Part shown: positions 27,496 to 36,914 of the stretch, piece after piece
Layout: every line of letters begins with the position of its first letter
Position numbering within the stretch: position 1 is the stretch's first letter
Source: Blautia schinkii DSM 10518
Lineage (GTDB): Bacteria > Bacillota > Clostridia > Lachnospirales > Lachnospiraceae
Assembly (NCBI GenBank): GCA_000702025.1
Contig: JNKJ01000020.1
Location: 62,001 to 126,000 of the forward strand
Direction of reading: 5' to 3'
Length of the DNA stretch: 64,000 nucleotides
Translations under genes and position numbers: made by a program
The notes under the pieces: model-generated
Seen by the model: the letters and a program-made list of their open reading frames with translations, nothing else
What the model was told of the DNA's origin: nothing
Database searches by the model: none

Positions 27496-27520
27496 ATTCC
27501 AGAAACGAGGTGATTGCAAA

Positions 27521-28342
27521 GTGAACACACAAATTATCGCCATCGCCAACCAGAAAGGCGGCGTTGGCAAGACAACGACCTGTACCAACCTGGGGATCGG
27601 GCTGGCGCAGGCCGGACGAAAGGTGCTGCTGATCGACGGAGACCCGCAAGGCAGCCTGACCATCAGCCTGGGCCATCCCCAACCAGACAAGCTGCCCTTT
27701 ACCCTGTCCGACGCGATGGGCCGTATTCTGATGGATGAGCCGCTGCGACCCAGCGAGGGTATCCTGCACCACCCGGAGGGTGTTGACCTGATGCCTGCGG
27801 ACATCCAGTTGTCTGGTATGGAGGTTTCTCTGGTGAACGCCATGAGCCGCGAGACCATCTTGCGGCAGTATCTGGACACCGTAAAGGGACAGTATTCCCA
27901 TATCCTCATTGATTGCCAGCCCTCTCTGGGGATGCTCACGGTCAATGCGCTGGCAGCCGCCAATAGGGTCATAATTCCCGTCCAGGCAGAGTATCTGCCC
28001 GCCAAGGGTTTGGAACAACTGCTCCAAACAGTAAATAAGGTGAAACGGCAGATCAACCCAAAACTCCAGATTGACGGCATCCTGCTGACGATGGTGGACA
28101 ACCGCACCAACTTTGCCAAGGAGATCGCCGCCCTGCTGCGGGAGACCTACGGCAGCAAAATCAAGGTGTTCGCCACCGAGATTCCCCATTCTGTTAGGGC
28201 AAAGGAAATCAGCGCCGAGGGCAAGAGCATTTTTGCCCATGACCCCGGCGGCAAGGTGGCTGAGAGCTACAAAAATCTGACGCAGGAGGTGACGAAACTT
28301 GAAAAGCAGCGCGAAAAAAGTAGAGCTGGCATCGGTAGATGA
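27521..28342 (+). CDS. parA: ParA-family partition ATPase
   Basis: A 273-residue ParA/Soj ATPase beginning MNTQIIAIANQKGGVGKTTT, with the deviant Walker A KGGVGKTT at residues 12-19 and the DGDPQGSLT motif. Start GTG at 27521 follows GAGGTGATTG; an in-frame upstream ATG (27377) would add a non-homologous leader. With ParB it probably maintains the excised circular ICE. The end overlaps parB by 44 nt. Confidence 0.9.
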   Translation: MNTQIIAIANQKGGVGKTTTCTNLGIGLAQAGRKVLLIDGDPQGSLTISLGHPQPDKLPFTLSDAMGRILMDEPLRPSEGILHHPEGVDLMPADIQLSGMEVSLVNAMSRETILRQYLDTVKGQYSHILIDCQPSLGMLTVNALAAANRVIIPVQAEYLPAKGLEQLLQTVNKVKRQINPKLQIDGILLTMVDNRTNFAKEIAALLRETYGSKIKVFATEIPHSVRAKEISAEGKSIFAHDPGGKVAESYKNLTQEVTKLEKQREKSRAGIGR

Positions 28343-29234
28343 CCTGTTTTCTACCGAGGAAAGCCGTGCCGACGCACAGCGGGAACGGGTGTTGGAAATC
28401 CCGCTGTCTGAGCTGCACCCTTTTAAGAACCATCCGTTCAAAGTCAAGGATGATGAATCCATGATGGAAACTGCGGACAGTATCCGGCAGTATGGTGTGC
28501 TGGTTCCGGCGATTGCAAGACCTGACCCGGATGGCGGCTATGAATTAGTAGCCGGACACAGGCGGCACAGGGCCAGTGAACTGGCGGATAAAGAAACCAT
28601 GCCGGTCATTGTCCGGGATTTGGACGATGATGCCGCTACCATCATCATGGTGGACAGCAATTTGCAGCGTGAAAGCCTGCTCCCCAGCGAAAGAGCCTTT
28701 GCCTATAAAATGAAGCTGGATGCCATGAAGCATCAAGGCGAACGCAGAGATTTAACTTGTGCCCAAGTTGGGCACAAGTCAGACGGAAAGAAATCCAGAG
28801 ACATTTTGGCTGAACAGGTCGGGCAGAGTAAAAATCAGATTCAACGCTTTATTCGCCTGACGGAGCTGATTCCCGAACTGCTGGATATGCTGGATGAGCG
28901 AAAAATCGCTCTCAATCCGGCCTATGAGCTGTCCTTTCTTAAAAAAGAGGAACAGACCCAGCTTTTGGACGCGATGGACAGCGAACAGGCCACACCTTCT
29001 CTCTCCCAGGCTCAGCGGCTCAAGAAATTCAGCCAAGAGGGGCATTTATCCATTGATGTGATGCGAGCTATTATGGGCGAGGAAAAGAAAAGCGATCTGG
29101 ACAAGGTGACATTCACCTCGGACACTTTGCGGAAGTATTTTCCCAAGAGCTACACACCCCAGCGGATGCAGGAAACCATTATCAAGCTGCTGGAACAGTG
29201 GCAGAAAAAACGCCAGAGAGATCAGGAACGATGA
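28299..29234 (+). CDS. parB: ParB-family partition protein
   Basis: A 311-residue ParB/Spo0J-like protein. The N-terminal ParB/Srx fold is seen in IPLSELHPFKNHPF, IRQYGVLVPAIARP and ELVAGHRRHRASELA. A helix-turn-helix follows (SRDILAEQVGQSKNQIQRFIRLTELIPELLDML). The start is TTG at 28299, behind GGAGGTG inside parA. It pairs with ParA; the cognate parS site was not identified. Confidence 0.9.
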   Translation: MKSSAKKVELASVDDLFSTEESRADAQRERVLEIPLSELHPFKNHPFKVKDDESMMETADSIRQYGVLVPAIARPDPDGGYELVAGHRRHRASELADKETMPVIVRDLDDDAATIIMVDSNLQRESLLPSERAFAYKMKLDAMKHQGERRDLTCAQVGHKSDGKKSRDILAEQVGQSKNQIQRFIRLTELIPELLDMLDERKIALNPAYELSFLKKEEQTQLLDAMDSEQATPSLSQAQRLKKFSQEGHLSIDVMRAIMGEEKKSDLDKVTFTSDTLRKYFPKSYTPQRMQETIIKLLEQWQKKRQRDQER

Positions 29235-29246
29235 AAGGAGCCGCCT

Positions 29247-29522
29247 ATGAGGGATATGTCCGCCCGTGAGCTGAAAGGACACAACATTCTTGCCGTGGAG
29301 CGTTTTCAGGATAACACCCGCCGGATGATTGAGTTTTCTGTCCTGCGTTCCTGCACCTACGGCAGTCCCGGTGATGAAATGCGGCTGTTTCTTACGGAGG
29401 ACGGCTATCAGGCCGCCCTCCTGAGCCAGCAGCGCCGGGAAATCAAAATCAAGCGTTACGCCCGTATCATCGAGGGACATATCCTCGATTTTAAGCCGGA
29501 CAAGCGCCGCCGCCACTCATAA
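29247..29522 (+). CDS. Conserved small ICE protein
   Basis: A 91-residue basic protein of unknown function directly after parB, with an AAAGGAG site. It has no signal peptide or membrane segment. The C-terminus is strongly basic (KIKRYARIIEGHILDFKPDKRRRHS), which could bind nucleic acid. No family was recognised. Confidence 0.7.
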   Translation: MRDMSARELKGHNILAVERFQDNTRRMIEFSVLRSCTYGSPGDEMRLFLTEDGYQAALLSQQRREIKIKRYARIIEGHILDFKPDKRRRHS

Positions 29523-29554
29523 ACAAATCATTACTGCGAAAGGAAAGGATTGAA

Positions 29555-29740
29555 ATGTGTACTGTAAAGGAAATCCGGGAAGCAATCCGGGAGGATTGCC
29601 ATTCCCAGCATGATATGGAATCTATGGAGATTGACCGTGTTCTGCAAACTCTGCCATTCTCTCAGGGAAATGACCTGTTGGATAAACCGCCCATTCCCAA
29701 ACGCCCCTACCGGCGCAGAAAAAGTGAACAAAACAGCTGA
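29555..29740 (+). CDS. Small hypothetical ICE protein
   Basis: A 61-residue protein behind GAAAGGAAAGG, with an acidic start (CTVKEIREAIRED) and a proline/arginine-rich end (PPIPKRPYRRRKSEQ). The strong terminator immediately after the stop supports it being the last gene of the parAB transcript. Function unknown. Confidence 0.6.
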   Translation: MCTVKEIREAIREDCHSQHDMESMEIDRVLQTLPFSQGNDLLDKPPIPKRPYRRRKSEQNS

Positions 29741-29742
29741 CT

Positions 29743-29776
29743 GCCACAATTCTTTTTACAGGATTGTGGCTTTTTT
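29743..29776 (+). terminator. Terminator of the parAB unit
   Basis: 10-bp stem around GCCACAAT/ATTGTGGC with a 12-nt loop, followed by TTTTTT. Confidence 0.85.
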
Positions 29777-29809
29777 CATATCCTGAGAAATTTGGAAGGA
29801 GTGAGGTCA

Positions 29810-30688
29810 ATGGCCGTATTTCGCATTGAACGAACCAGAGATTATACCGTAATGAGCAATCACCATTTACGCAACGGGAAACTGTCCCTGAAAGCCAAGG
29901 GGCTGCTTTCCATGATGCTGTCCTTACCGGAGGACTGGAACTATACCACCAGAGGGCTTGCCGCCATCTGCAAAGAGGGCGTGGACGCTATCGGCGGCGC
30001 GCTGCGGGAACTGGAAACTGCCGGGTACATTGTCCGTCATCAGCTACGAGATAGGCAGGGTCGGATCAGTGATACCGAGTATGTCATCTACGAACAGCCA
30101 CAGCCGAAGAACCCGGATACGCCACAGCCGGATACGGCTTCACCAGATACGGGAAAACCGGATATGGACAAACCGGATACGGAAAAGCCCGCAGAATTAA
30201 ATATAGAGAAATCAAATACTCAAAAATCAATTACTCATGGATCAAGTACCGATTCCATTCCCTTCCGGGAGAAAACGGCGGCAAGACCGCCGGAACGGAA
30301 AGGAAGGGATGCGATGTCTGTCTCCGAGATAGAAAGTTATCGGGATTTGATTTTAGAGAACATCGAGTATGACTACCTGTGCAGGGAGTTTGCCACCTAT
30401 CGGGAGGATTTGGACGAGATCGTGGAGCTGATGGTGGAAACCGTCTGTGCCAGACGCAAAACCACCCGGATTGCAGGCAGCGACTTCCCCCATGAGGTGG
30501 TGCGCTCCCGTTTTTTGAAGCTGGACAGCGAACATATCCGGTTTGTCATGGACAGCTTGCAGAAAAACACCACCGAGGTCCGCAACATGAAGCAGTACCT
30601 GCTGACGGTGCTGTTTAACGCACCCACCACCATCAGCAACCACTACACTTCACAGGTTAATCATGATATGAACGCAGGCGGCTGGTAA
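29810..30688 (+). CDS. Replication-initiator-like helix-turn-helix protein
   Basis: A 292-residue protein. The N-terminal winged-helix DNA-binding domain (about residues 1-90) reads VFRIERTRDYTVMSNHHLRN then LSLKAKGLLSMMLSLPEDWNYT. A low-complexity linker of repeated PDT units follows (residues 100-130), then a C-terminal helical domain (about residues 170-292) of the DUF6017 type seen in ICE proteins. ATG 29810 follows GGAAGGAGTGAGG. It probably binds element DNA for replication of the circular form; this role is inferred from the family. Confidence 0.7.
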   Translation: MAVFRIERTRDYTVMSNHHLRNGKLSLKAKGLLSMMLSLPEDWNYTTRGLAAICKEGVDAIGGALRELETAGYIVRHQLRDRQGRISDTEYVIYEQPQPKNPDTPQPDTASPDTGKPDMDKPDTEKPAELNIEKSNTQKSITHGSSTDSIPFREKTAARPPERKGRDAMSVSEIESYRDLILENIEYDYLCREFATYREDLDEIVELMVETVCARRKTTRIAGSDFPHEVVRSRFLKLDSEHIRFVMDSLQKNTTEVRNMKQYLLTVLFNAPTTISNHYTSQVNHDMNAGGW

Positions 30689-30737
30689 GGCCGTCTTTTT
30701 TCATCCCACAACAACGACTTTTACAGGAGGTTACGCT

Positions 30738-31484
30738 ATGAACCAGATGGAAATTTTCAAAAACCCGGAGTTTGGTTCTGTTCGGGTCATCGAAGAAAAT
30801 GGAAAATACCTGTTCTGCGGTTTGGATGTTACTGCCGCACTCGGTTACAAAGATTCGGCTAAAGCACTGAAAGCGCACTGTACTTCCGATGGGTGGGCGT
30901 TTTACCCACTCATCGACAACGTGGGCAGAACCCAGCAAACCCGGTTTATTTCGGAAGGAAATCTATACCGCTTGATCGTTCACAGCAAACTGCCCTCTGC
31001 GGAACGATTTGAACGCTGGGTGTTTGATGAGGTGCTGCCCTCTATCCGCAAGCACGGGGCCTACATCACCAGAGAAAAGCTGTGGGAGGTTGCCACTTCC
31101 CCGGAAGCCATGATGAAACTCTGTTCCGACCTGCTGGCAGAACGGGAGGAAAATGCGGCGCTGCGAGAGGAAAACGCCATGCTGGAGGGCAAGGCAGCCT
31201 TTTATGACCTGTTCATTGACCTCAAGCACAGCACCAATCTCCGTACCACCGCCAAGGAACTGGTTGTGCCGGAGCGCCGGTTTGTCCGCTTCCTGCTGGA
31301 ACAGCGGTTTGTGTACCGCGCCCCGTCCGGGAATGTACTGCCTTATGCAAAGCCCGCCAATGATGGCCTGTTCACCGTCAAGGACTACTGCAACCACGGG
31401 CATACCGGCTCCTATACGCTGGTAACGCCCCAGGGCAAGCTGTATTTTGCCCAGCTGCGGGACAGCATCCTGCTGATGATATGA
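30738..31484 (+). CDS. BRO-N/KilAC antirepressor-like protein
   Basis: A 248-residue phage-antirepressor-type protein. The BRO-N domain occupies residues about 5-110 (VRVIEENGKYLFCGLDVTAALGYKDSAKALK; VFDEVLPSIRKHGAYI). A short coiled coil follows (REENAALREENAMLEG), then a KilAC-type C-terminal DNA-binding domain (about residues 150-248). Such proteins counteract repressors or bind DNA. In an ICE it may control the switch to transfer. The RBS is ACAGGAGG. Confidence 0.85.
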   Translation: MNQMEIFKNPEFGSVRVIEENGKYLFCGLDVTAALGYKDSAKALKAHCTSDGWAFYPLIDNVGRTQQTRFISEGNLYRLIVHSKLPSAERFERWVFDEVLPSIRKHGAYITREKLWEVATSPEAMMKLCSDLLAEREENAALREENAMLEGKAAFYDLFIDLKHSTNLRTTAKELVVPERRFVRFLLEQRFVYRAPSGNVLPYAKPANDGLFTVKDYCNHGHTGSYTLVTPQGKLYFAQLRDSILLMI

Positions 31485-31573
31485 TTACCCGGTATCTTTT
31501 GCGGCGGCTGGTGGTCCCGCCTTAGTAAAATGCACCACCCCTGCAAATTTTCACAGGAAGGAGGCGTTACCCC

Positions 31574-32074
31574 ATGCAGGAAGAAGTGGAAAACAGGACT
31601 TTGACGCTGGTAGTCAACGGCACAAAGTTCACCGGGCAGCTGTTTAAGGCCGCCATTTGTAAATACCTTGCCCACTGCAAGGAAAAGAAGCTGCAAAAGC
31701 AGAGAAGCCGGGACGCGCCTGTGAAGCCCCAAGGCAAGCAGACGGTCAAGCAGCTCATTGGTCAGAACCAAGGCGTTTCCAATATCGAAATCACCGATCC
31801 TTCCATCAAGGAATTTGAAAAGATTGCCCGGAAATACGGTGTGGATTATGCGGTAAAAAAAGACCGCAGTACCTCCCCGCCCAAGTACCTGATCTTTTTC
31901 AAGGCACGGGATGCGGATGCGCTGACCGCCGCTTTTACCGAGTACACCGGCAAAAAAGTGAAAAAAGCAGAGAAAACAGAACGTCCGTCTGTGCTGGCAA
32001 AGCTGAATCAGTTCAAAGAGCTGGTCAAAAATGCCGTGGTGGACCGCACCAGGCGAAAGGAGCTGGAACGATGA
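31574..32074 (+). CDS. PcfB family protein (DUF3801)
   Basis: A 166-residue protein of the PcfB/DUF3801 family: the N-terminus TLTLVVNGTKFTGQLFKAA is followed by the core IEITDPSIKEFEKIARKYGVDYAVKKD and a basic tail. In the enterococcal plasmid pCF10, PcfB is a relaxosome accessory that contacts the coupling protein. Here its stop overlaps the start of the coupling-protein gene (ATGA), consistent with that partnership. Confidence 0.85.
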   Translation: MQEEVENRTLTLVVNGTKFTGQLFKAAICKYLAHCKEKKLQKQRSRDAPVKPQGKQTVKQLIGQNQGVSNIEITDPSIKEFEKIARKYGVDYAVKKDRSTSPPKYLIFFKARDADALTAAFTEYTGKKVKKAEKTERPSVLAKLNQFKELVKNAVVDRTRRKELER

Positions 32075-33948
32075 AAAAGCAGCTTGACATCAAAAAGCTC
32101 CTGATTTTGAACCTGCCCTATATCCTGATGGGCTTGTTTGCCACCAACTTCGGGGAAGCATGGCGGATGGCGCAGGGCGCGGACGCTTCTCAAAAGGCGC
32201 TCTCCCTGATTTCTGTCTTGCCGGTGGCGCTGGCAAGCTGGTGGCCCAGCCTGCACCCGTTGGACCTGTTGGTGGGAATCTGCTGCGGTGGTGGTCTGCG
32301 GCTGGCGGTATATCTGAAAAGCAAAAATGCGAAGAAATACCGCCACGGCATGGAGTATGGTTCCGCCCGCTGGGGAACACACGAGGACATCGCCCCTTAT
32401 GTGGACCCGGTTTTCCAGAACAATGTGATTCTGACGAAAACCGAGAGCCTGACCATGAACAGCCGCCCCAAGGACCCCAAGACGGCGCGAAATAAAAATG
32501 TGCTGGTGATCGGCGGCTCCGGTTCCGGTAAAACACGGTTTTGGCTGAAACCCAACCTGATGCAGATGCACAGCTCCTATGTGGTGACAGACCCCAAAGG
32601 TACGATTTTGGTGGAGTGCGGCAAGATGCTCCAGCGCGGTACGCCGAAAATGCGTCCCAAGCTGGGCAAGGACCATCAGCCAATAAGGGACCGGCATGGC
32701 AATCCGGTTTATGAGACCGTAAAGGACAAAAACGGCAAAGTGGTCTATGAGCCGTATCGAATTAAGGTTCTCAATACCATCAACTTCAAGAAGTCCATGC
32801 ACTATAATCCTTTTGCCTATCTGCACAGCGAAAAAGATATTTTGAAGCTGGTCACGACTTTAATAGCGAACACCAAGGGAGAAGGCAAAGCCGGGGACGA
32901 TTTCTGGGTCAAGGCAGAAACGCTTTTGTACTGCGCCCTCATCGGATATATCCACTACGAGGCCCCGGTGGAAGAACAAAACTTTGCCACTCTCATCGAG
33001 TTCATCAACGCGATGGAAGTCCGGGAGGACGACGAGGAGTTCAAGAATCCGGTGGACCTGATGTTTGACGCACTGGAAGCGGAAAAGCCCAATCATTTTG
33101 CCGTCCGCCAATATAAAAAATACAAGCTGGCGGCTGGCAAAACCGCAAAATCCATTCTGATTTCCTGCGGTGCGCGCCTTGCCGTATTCGACATTGCGGA
33201 ACTGCGGGAGGTCACTTCCTACGACGAGCTGGAGCTGGACACCCTGGGAGATCGGAAAACCGCCCTGTTCCTCATTATGAGCGACACGGACGATAGCTTT
33301 AACTTCCTGATCTCCATGTGCTACACCCAGCTGTTCAACCTTTTGTGTGAAAAAGCCGACGATGTGTACGGCGGGCGGTTGCCGGTCCATGTGCGCTGCC
33401 TCATTGACGAGTGTGCCAACATCGGCCAGATTCCCAAGCTGGAAAAACTGGTCGCCACCATCCGCAGCCGTGAGATCTCCGCCTGTCTGGTATTGCAGGC
33501 GCAGTCCCAGCTGAAAGCCATCTACAAGGACAACGCCGATACCATCATCGGCAACATGGATACCTCCATCTTCCTGGGCGGCAAGGAACCGACTACCCTC
33601 AAGGAGCTGGCCGCCGTGCTGGGCAAGGAAACCATCGACACCTACAACACCGGCGAGAACCGTGGGCGGGAAACCTCCCACTCTCTCAACTACCAGAAGC
33701 TCGGCAAAGAGCTTATGAGCCAGGATGAACTGGCCGTTATGGACGGCGGCAAGTGCATCCTCCAACTGCGCGGTGTGCGGCCTTTCCTCTCGGACAAGTA
33801 CGACATCACCAAGCACCCCAATTACCCGTACACCGCCGACGCGGACCCCAAGAACGCCTTTGACATCGAGGCGTTCCTGTCCACCCGGCTCAAGCTCAAG
33901 CCTAACGAGGTCTACGATGTGTATGAAGTAGACGCAGAGGGCGCGTAA
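32071..33948 (+). CDS. Type IV coupling protein (VirD4/TcpA/PcfC)
   Basis: A 625-residue membrane ATPase that brings the relaxase-DNA complex to the secretion channel. Two N-terminal membrane segments (about residues 8-80) precede the ATPase. Walker A is VIGGSGSGKTRFW (near residue 147) and Walker B lies in VRCLIDECANIGQIP. The ACLVLQAQSQLKAIY and DTSIFLGGKE segments are typical of the VirD4 family. It overlaps pcfB by 4 nt and is followed by a terminator-like hairpin before maff2. Confidence 0.92.
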   Translation: MKKQLDIKKLLILNLPYILMGLFATNFGEAWRMAQGADASQKALSLISVLPVALASWWPSLHPLDLLVGICCGGGLRLAVYLKSKNAKKYRHGMEYGSARWGTHEDIAPYVDPVFQNNVILTKTESLTMNSRPKDPKTARNKNVLVIGGSGSGKTRFWLKPNLMQMHSSYVVTDPKGTILVECGKMLQRGTPKMRPKLGKDHQPIRDRHGNPVYETVKDKNGKVVYEPYRIKVLNTINFKKSMHYNPFAYLHSEKDILKLVTTLIANTKGEGKAGDDFWVKAETLLYCALIGYIHYEAPVEEQNFATLIEFINAMEVREDDEEFKNPVDLMFDALEAEKPNHFAVRQYKKYKLAAGKTAKSILISCGARLAVFDIAELREVTSYDELELDTLGDRKTALFLIMSDTDDSFNFLISMCYTQLFNLLCEKADDVYGGRLPVHVRCLIDECANIGQIPKLEKLVATIRSREISACLVLQAQSQLKAIYKDNADTIIGNMDTSIFLGGKEPTTLKELAAVLGKETIDTYNTGENRGRETSHSLNYQKLGKELMSQDELAVMDGGKCILQLRGVRPFLSDKYDITKHPNYPYTADADPKNAFDIEAFLSTRLKLKPNEVYDVYEVDAEGA

Positions 33949-34060
33949 ATCTGTTCCGCTGTGAAAGGAGTGATCTTATCTACCCGCCTCAACCGCCCCG
34001 GATGGGGCCATCGGCGTACAAAGCGGACAATCACCAAAAAATAATGAAAAAAGGAGGACA

Positions 34061-34106
34061 GCCGGAATCAGGCCCCGGAAACCGGGTGCCGATTGTTCCG
34101 GCTTTT
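34061..34106 (+). terminator. Hairpin between virD4 and maff2
   Basis: Nested stem with outer GCCGGAA/TTCCGGC, inner CCCGG-AAA-CCGGG, then TTTT. The 215-bp gap between the genes holds nothing else recognisable. Confidence 0.65.
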
Positions 34107-34163
34107 GTATGCCTATGAATGACTAAATCAAACTTTTCAAATGATTCCGGCTAACTATAATTT

Positions 34164-34304
34164 ATGGCATTTTTCAATCAGGCTATCACCGTTCTTCAGA
34201 CCCTCGTTATCGCTCTGGGCGCTGGTCTCGGCATCTGGGGTGTCATCAACCTGCTGGAAGGTTACGGCAACGACAACCCCGGTGCGAATGCTCATGTACG
34301 GTAA
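34164..34304 (+). pseudogene. maff2, 5' fragment split by the IME
   Basis: Encodes MAFFNQAITVLQTLVIAL onward to the hydrophobic Maff2 segment ending GNDNPGA, then runs into inserted DNA and stops after five foreign codons (46 residues). Maff2 is a small, about 72-residue, membrane protein located between VirD4 and TrbL in Tn1549-like ICEs. The rest lies at 45,484-45,582. No good ribosome site is visible, so translation may depend on upstream genes. Confidence 0.9.
34280..34292. other. Left IME junction (attL-like)
   Basis: CGGTGCGAATGCT: host codons GGT GC, then GAA or AA, then element sequence. It shares GC(G/A)AA with the right junction at 45484. The crossover dinucleotide is probably AA, but GC cannot be excluded. 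Confidence 0.65.
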
Positions 34305-34376
34305 GGAAGCAAGCAACCGAAAACAAGAGATAGACCGCCAGCACTACACTATTCCGAACCAAAGACCAAAAGATAA

Positions 34377-34418
34377 GCATTGTGGGAAAATCTAAACTTT
34401 TGGATTTTCCTACAATGC
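34377..34418. terminator. Hairpin near the IME left end
   Basis: 16-bp stem GCATTGTGGGAAAATC / GATTTTCCTACAATGC with one G-U pair and a 10-nt loop. It may insulate the element from ICE transcription. The 34,305-34,622 stretch holds no confident gene; one 32-codon frame starts at 34483. Confidence 0.6.
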
Positions 34419-34622
34419 CAACTACGGCGGAATCCCTCCCACTCCTTATATCTTTCTGTATACATTGAATTTGTATTTAGTAAAATGCAGACAACACCAC
34501 GGATCGGCTTTTGGTTGGACAATTCCAACCAAACACCACAGCAGACAGCAGAAAACATTCTGAACGCTAGGAAGCCGGTATGATTGTTACATATAAGGGG
34601 AAGAAAAATTTCTTTTAGGTAC

Positions 34623-34651
34623 TTGCTTTCCTAAAACTGATGTGATACAAT
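34623..34651 (+). promoter_or_regulatory. tet(W) promoter
   Basis: TTGCTT (34623-34628), 17-nt spacer, TACAAT (34646-34651). The transcript begins about 290 nt ahead of tet(W), leaving room for the leader peptides and attenuator. Confidence 0.75.
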
Positions 34652-34680
34652 GATTTAATCCAGAAAAGGAGTAAAAAATA

Positions 34681-34704
34681 TGCGGCAAGGTATTCTTAAA
34701 TAAA
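34681..34704 (+). CDS. tet(W) upstream mini-ORF (7 residues)
   Basis: ATG to TAA encodes MRQGILK behind an AAAAGGAG site. The GGTATTCTTAAA segment overlapping its end is complementary to TTTAAGAATACT near 34,780, so ribosome position here could change leader folding. Part of the tet(W) leader. Confidence 0.55.
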
Positions 34705-34840
34705 ACTATAATCAAATAGTGGGAACAAAGGATTATGATAGCTCCTTTTGTAGGGGCTTAGTTTTTTGTACCCAATTTAAGAATACTTTTGCCTTATCAA
34801 TTTTGACATATCCCCAAAAACAGCAATCACAAACAGGTGT

Positions 34841-34885
34841 ATGCTGTATATGTGTATGTCCGCAACTTATAATCCCCAGTGGTAA
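34841..34885 (+). CDS. tet(W) leader peptide (14 residues)
   Basis: Encodes MLYMCMSATYNPQW, and its stop codon lies inside the 5' arm of the terminator hairpin. Ribosomes slowed here by tetracycline would be expected to disturb the hairpin and permit read-through, the model known for tet(M)-type leaders. Confidence 0.75.
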   Translation: MLYMCMSATYNPQW

Positions 34886-34910
34886 AAGTATTTTACTGCT
34901 GGGGATTTTT
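34874..34910 (+). terminator. tet(W) transcription attenuator
   Basis: 14-bp stem CCCCAGTGGTAAAA/TTTTACTGCTGGGG (two G-U pairs) with a 3-nt loop, followed by ATTTTT, 34 nt before tet(W). It overlaps the leader-peptide stop codon. Confidence 0.9.
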
Positions 34911-34944
34911 ATGCCCTTTGGGGCTGTAAAGGGAGGACAATCAC

Positions 34945-36864
34945 ATGAAAATAATCAATATTGGAATTCTTGCCCATGTAGACGCTGGAAAGACGACCTT
35001 GACGGAGAGCCTGCTATATGCCAGCGGAGCCATTTCAGAACCGGGGAGCGTCGAAAAAGGGACAACGAGGACGGACACCATGTTTTTGGAGCGGCAGCGT
35101 GGGATTACCATTCAAGCGGCAGTCACTTCCTTCCAGTGGCACAGATGTAAAGTTAACATTGTGGATACGCCCGGCCACATGGATTTTTTGGCGGAGGTGT
35201 ACCGCTCTTTGGCTGTTTTAGATGGGGCCATCTTGGTGATCTCCGCTAAAGATGGCGTGCAGGCCCAGACCCGTATTCTGTTCCATGCCCTGCGGAAAAT
35301 GAACATTCCCACCGTTATCTTTATCAACAAGATCGACCAGGCTGGCGTTGATTTGCAGAGCGTGGTTCAGTCTGTTCGGGATAAGCTCTCCGCCGATATT
35401 ATCATCAAGCAGACGGTGTCGCTGTCCCCGGAAATAGTCCTGGAGGAAAATACCGACATAGAAGCATGGGATGCGGTCATCGAAAATAACGATGAATTAT
35501 TGGAAAAGTATATCGCAGGAGAACCAATCAGCCGGGAAAAACTTGCGCGGGAGGAACAGCAGCGGGTTCAAGACGCCTCCCTGTTCCCAGTCTATCATGG
35601 CAGCGCCAAAAATGGCCTTGGCATTCAACCGTTGATGGATGCGGTGACAGGGCTGTTCCAACCGATTGGGGAACAGGGGGGCGCCGCCCTATGCGGCAGC
35701 GTTTTCAAGGTTGAGTACACCGATTGCGGCCAGCGGCGTGTCTATCTACGGTTATACAGCGGAACGCTGCGCCTGCGGGATACGGTGGCCCTGGCCGGGA
35801 GAGAAAAGCTGAAAATCACAGAGATGCGTATTCCATCCAAAGGGGAAATTGTTCGGACAGACACCGCTTATCAGGGTGAAATTGTTATCCTTCCCAGCGA
35901 CAGCGTGAGGTTAAACGATGTATTAGGGGACCAAACCCGGCTCCCTCGTAAAAGGTGGCGCGAGGACCCCCTCCCCATGCTGCGGACGACGATTGCGCCG
36001 AAAACGGCAGCGCAAAGAGAACGGCTGCTGGACGCTCTTACGCAACTTGCGGATACTGACCCGCTTTTGCGTTGCGAAGTGGATTCCATCACCCATGAGA
36101 TCATTCTTTCTTTTTTGGGCCGGGTGCAGTTGGAGGTTGTTTCCGCTTTGCTGTCGGAAAAATACAAGCTTGAAACAGTGGTAAAGGAACCCTCCGTCAT
36201 TTATATGGAGCGGCCGCTCAAAGCAGCCAGCCACACCATCCATATCGAGGTGCCGCCCAACCCGTTTTGGGCATCCATAGGACTGTCTGTTACACCACTC
36301 TCGCTTGGCTCCGGTGTACAATACGAGAGCCGGGTTTCGCTGGGATACTTGAACCAGAGTTTTCAAAACGCTGTCAGGGATGGTATCCGTTACGGGCTGG
36401 AGCAGGGCTTGTTCGGCTGGAACGTAACGGACTGTAAGATTTGCTTTGAATACGGGCTTTATTACAGTCCGGTCAGCACGCCGGCGGACTTCCGCTCATT
36501 GGCCCCGATTGTATTGGAACAGGCATTGAAGGAATCGGGGACGCAGCTGCTGGAACCTTATCTCTCCTTCATCCTCTATGCGCCCCAGGAATACCTTTCC
36601 AGGGCTTATCATGATGCACCGAAATACTGTGCCACCATCGAAACGGCCCAGGTAAAAAAGGATGAAGTTGTCTTTACTGGCGAGATTCCCGCCCGCTGTA
36701 TACAGGCATACCGTACTGATCTGGCCTTTTACACCAACGGGCGGAGCGTATGCCTTACAGAGCTGAAAGGATATCAGGCCGCTGTCGGTCAGCCGGTCAT
36801 CCAGCCCCGCCGTCCAAACAGCCGCCTGGACAAGGTGCGCCATATGTTTCAGAAGGTAATGTAA
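34945..36864 (+). CDS. tet(W): Tetracycline resistance ribosomal protection protein Tet(W)
   Basis: A 639-residue translational GTPase related to EF-G that dislodges tetracycline from the ribosome. The GTPase motifs are AHVDAGKTT (residues 10-18), DTPGHMDF and INKIDQ. The N-terminal segment [19 protein letters not shown] and the C-terminus [16 protein letters not shown] fit Tet(W) rather than Tet(O) or Tet(M), and I saw no mosaic break. The length is the normal 639. The start follows AAAGGGAGG. Expression is controlled by the leader and attenuator upstream, and the gene is cargo of the IME. Confidence 0.97.
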   Translation: MKIINIGILAHVDAGKTTLTESLLYASGAISEPGSVEKGTTRTDTMFLERQRGITIQAAVTSFQWHRCKVNIVDTPGHMDFLAEVYRSLAVLDGAILVISAKDGVQAQTRILFHALRKMNIPTVIFINKIDQAGVDLQSVVQSVRDKLSADIIIKQTVSLSPEIVLEENTDIEAWDAVIENNDELLEKYIAGEPISREKLAREEQQRVQDASLFPVYHGSAKNGLGIQPLMDAVTGLFQPIGEQGGAALCGSVFKVEYTDCGQRRVYLRLYSGTLRLRDTVALAGREKLKITEMRIPSKGEIVRTDTAYQGEIVILPSDSVRLNDVLGDQTRLPRKRWREDPLPMLRTTIAPKTAAQRERLLDALTQLADTDPLLRCEVDSITHEIILSFLGRVQLEVVSALLSEKYKLETVVKEPSVIYMERPLKAASHTIHIEVPPNPFWASIGLSVTPLSLGSGVQYESRVSLGYLNQSFQNAVRDGIRYGLEQGLFGWNVTDCKICFEYGLYYSPVSTPADFRSLAPIVLEQALKESGTQLLEPYLSFILYAPQEYLSRAYHDAPKYCATIETAQVKKDEVVFTGEIPARCIQAYRTDLAFYTNGRSVCLTELKGYQAAVGQPVIQPRRPNSRLDKVRHMFQKVM

Positions 36865-36914
36865 AGATACATAATCGTCAAGACGGCAACAATCAGAAGT
36901 TATGGAGGGTAACA

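Noticed and set aside
27377..27520. N-terminal extension of ParA from an upstream ATG
   Set aside because: It crosses a strong terminator and is not homologous to ParA; GTG 27521 has a proper ribosome site.
34945..36864. Mosaic tet(O/W) gene
   Set aside because: Both ends and the middle read like Tet(W) throughout, as far as can be judged by eye.
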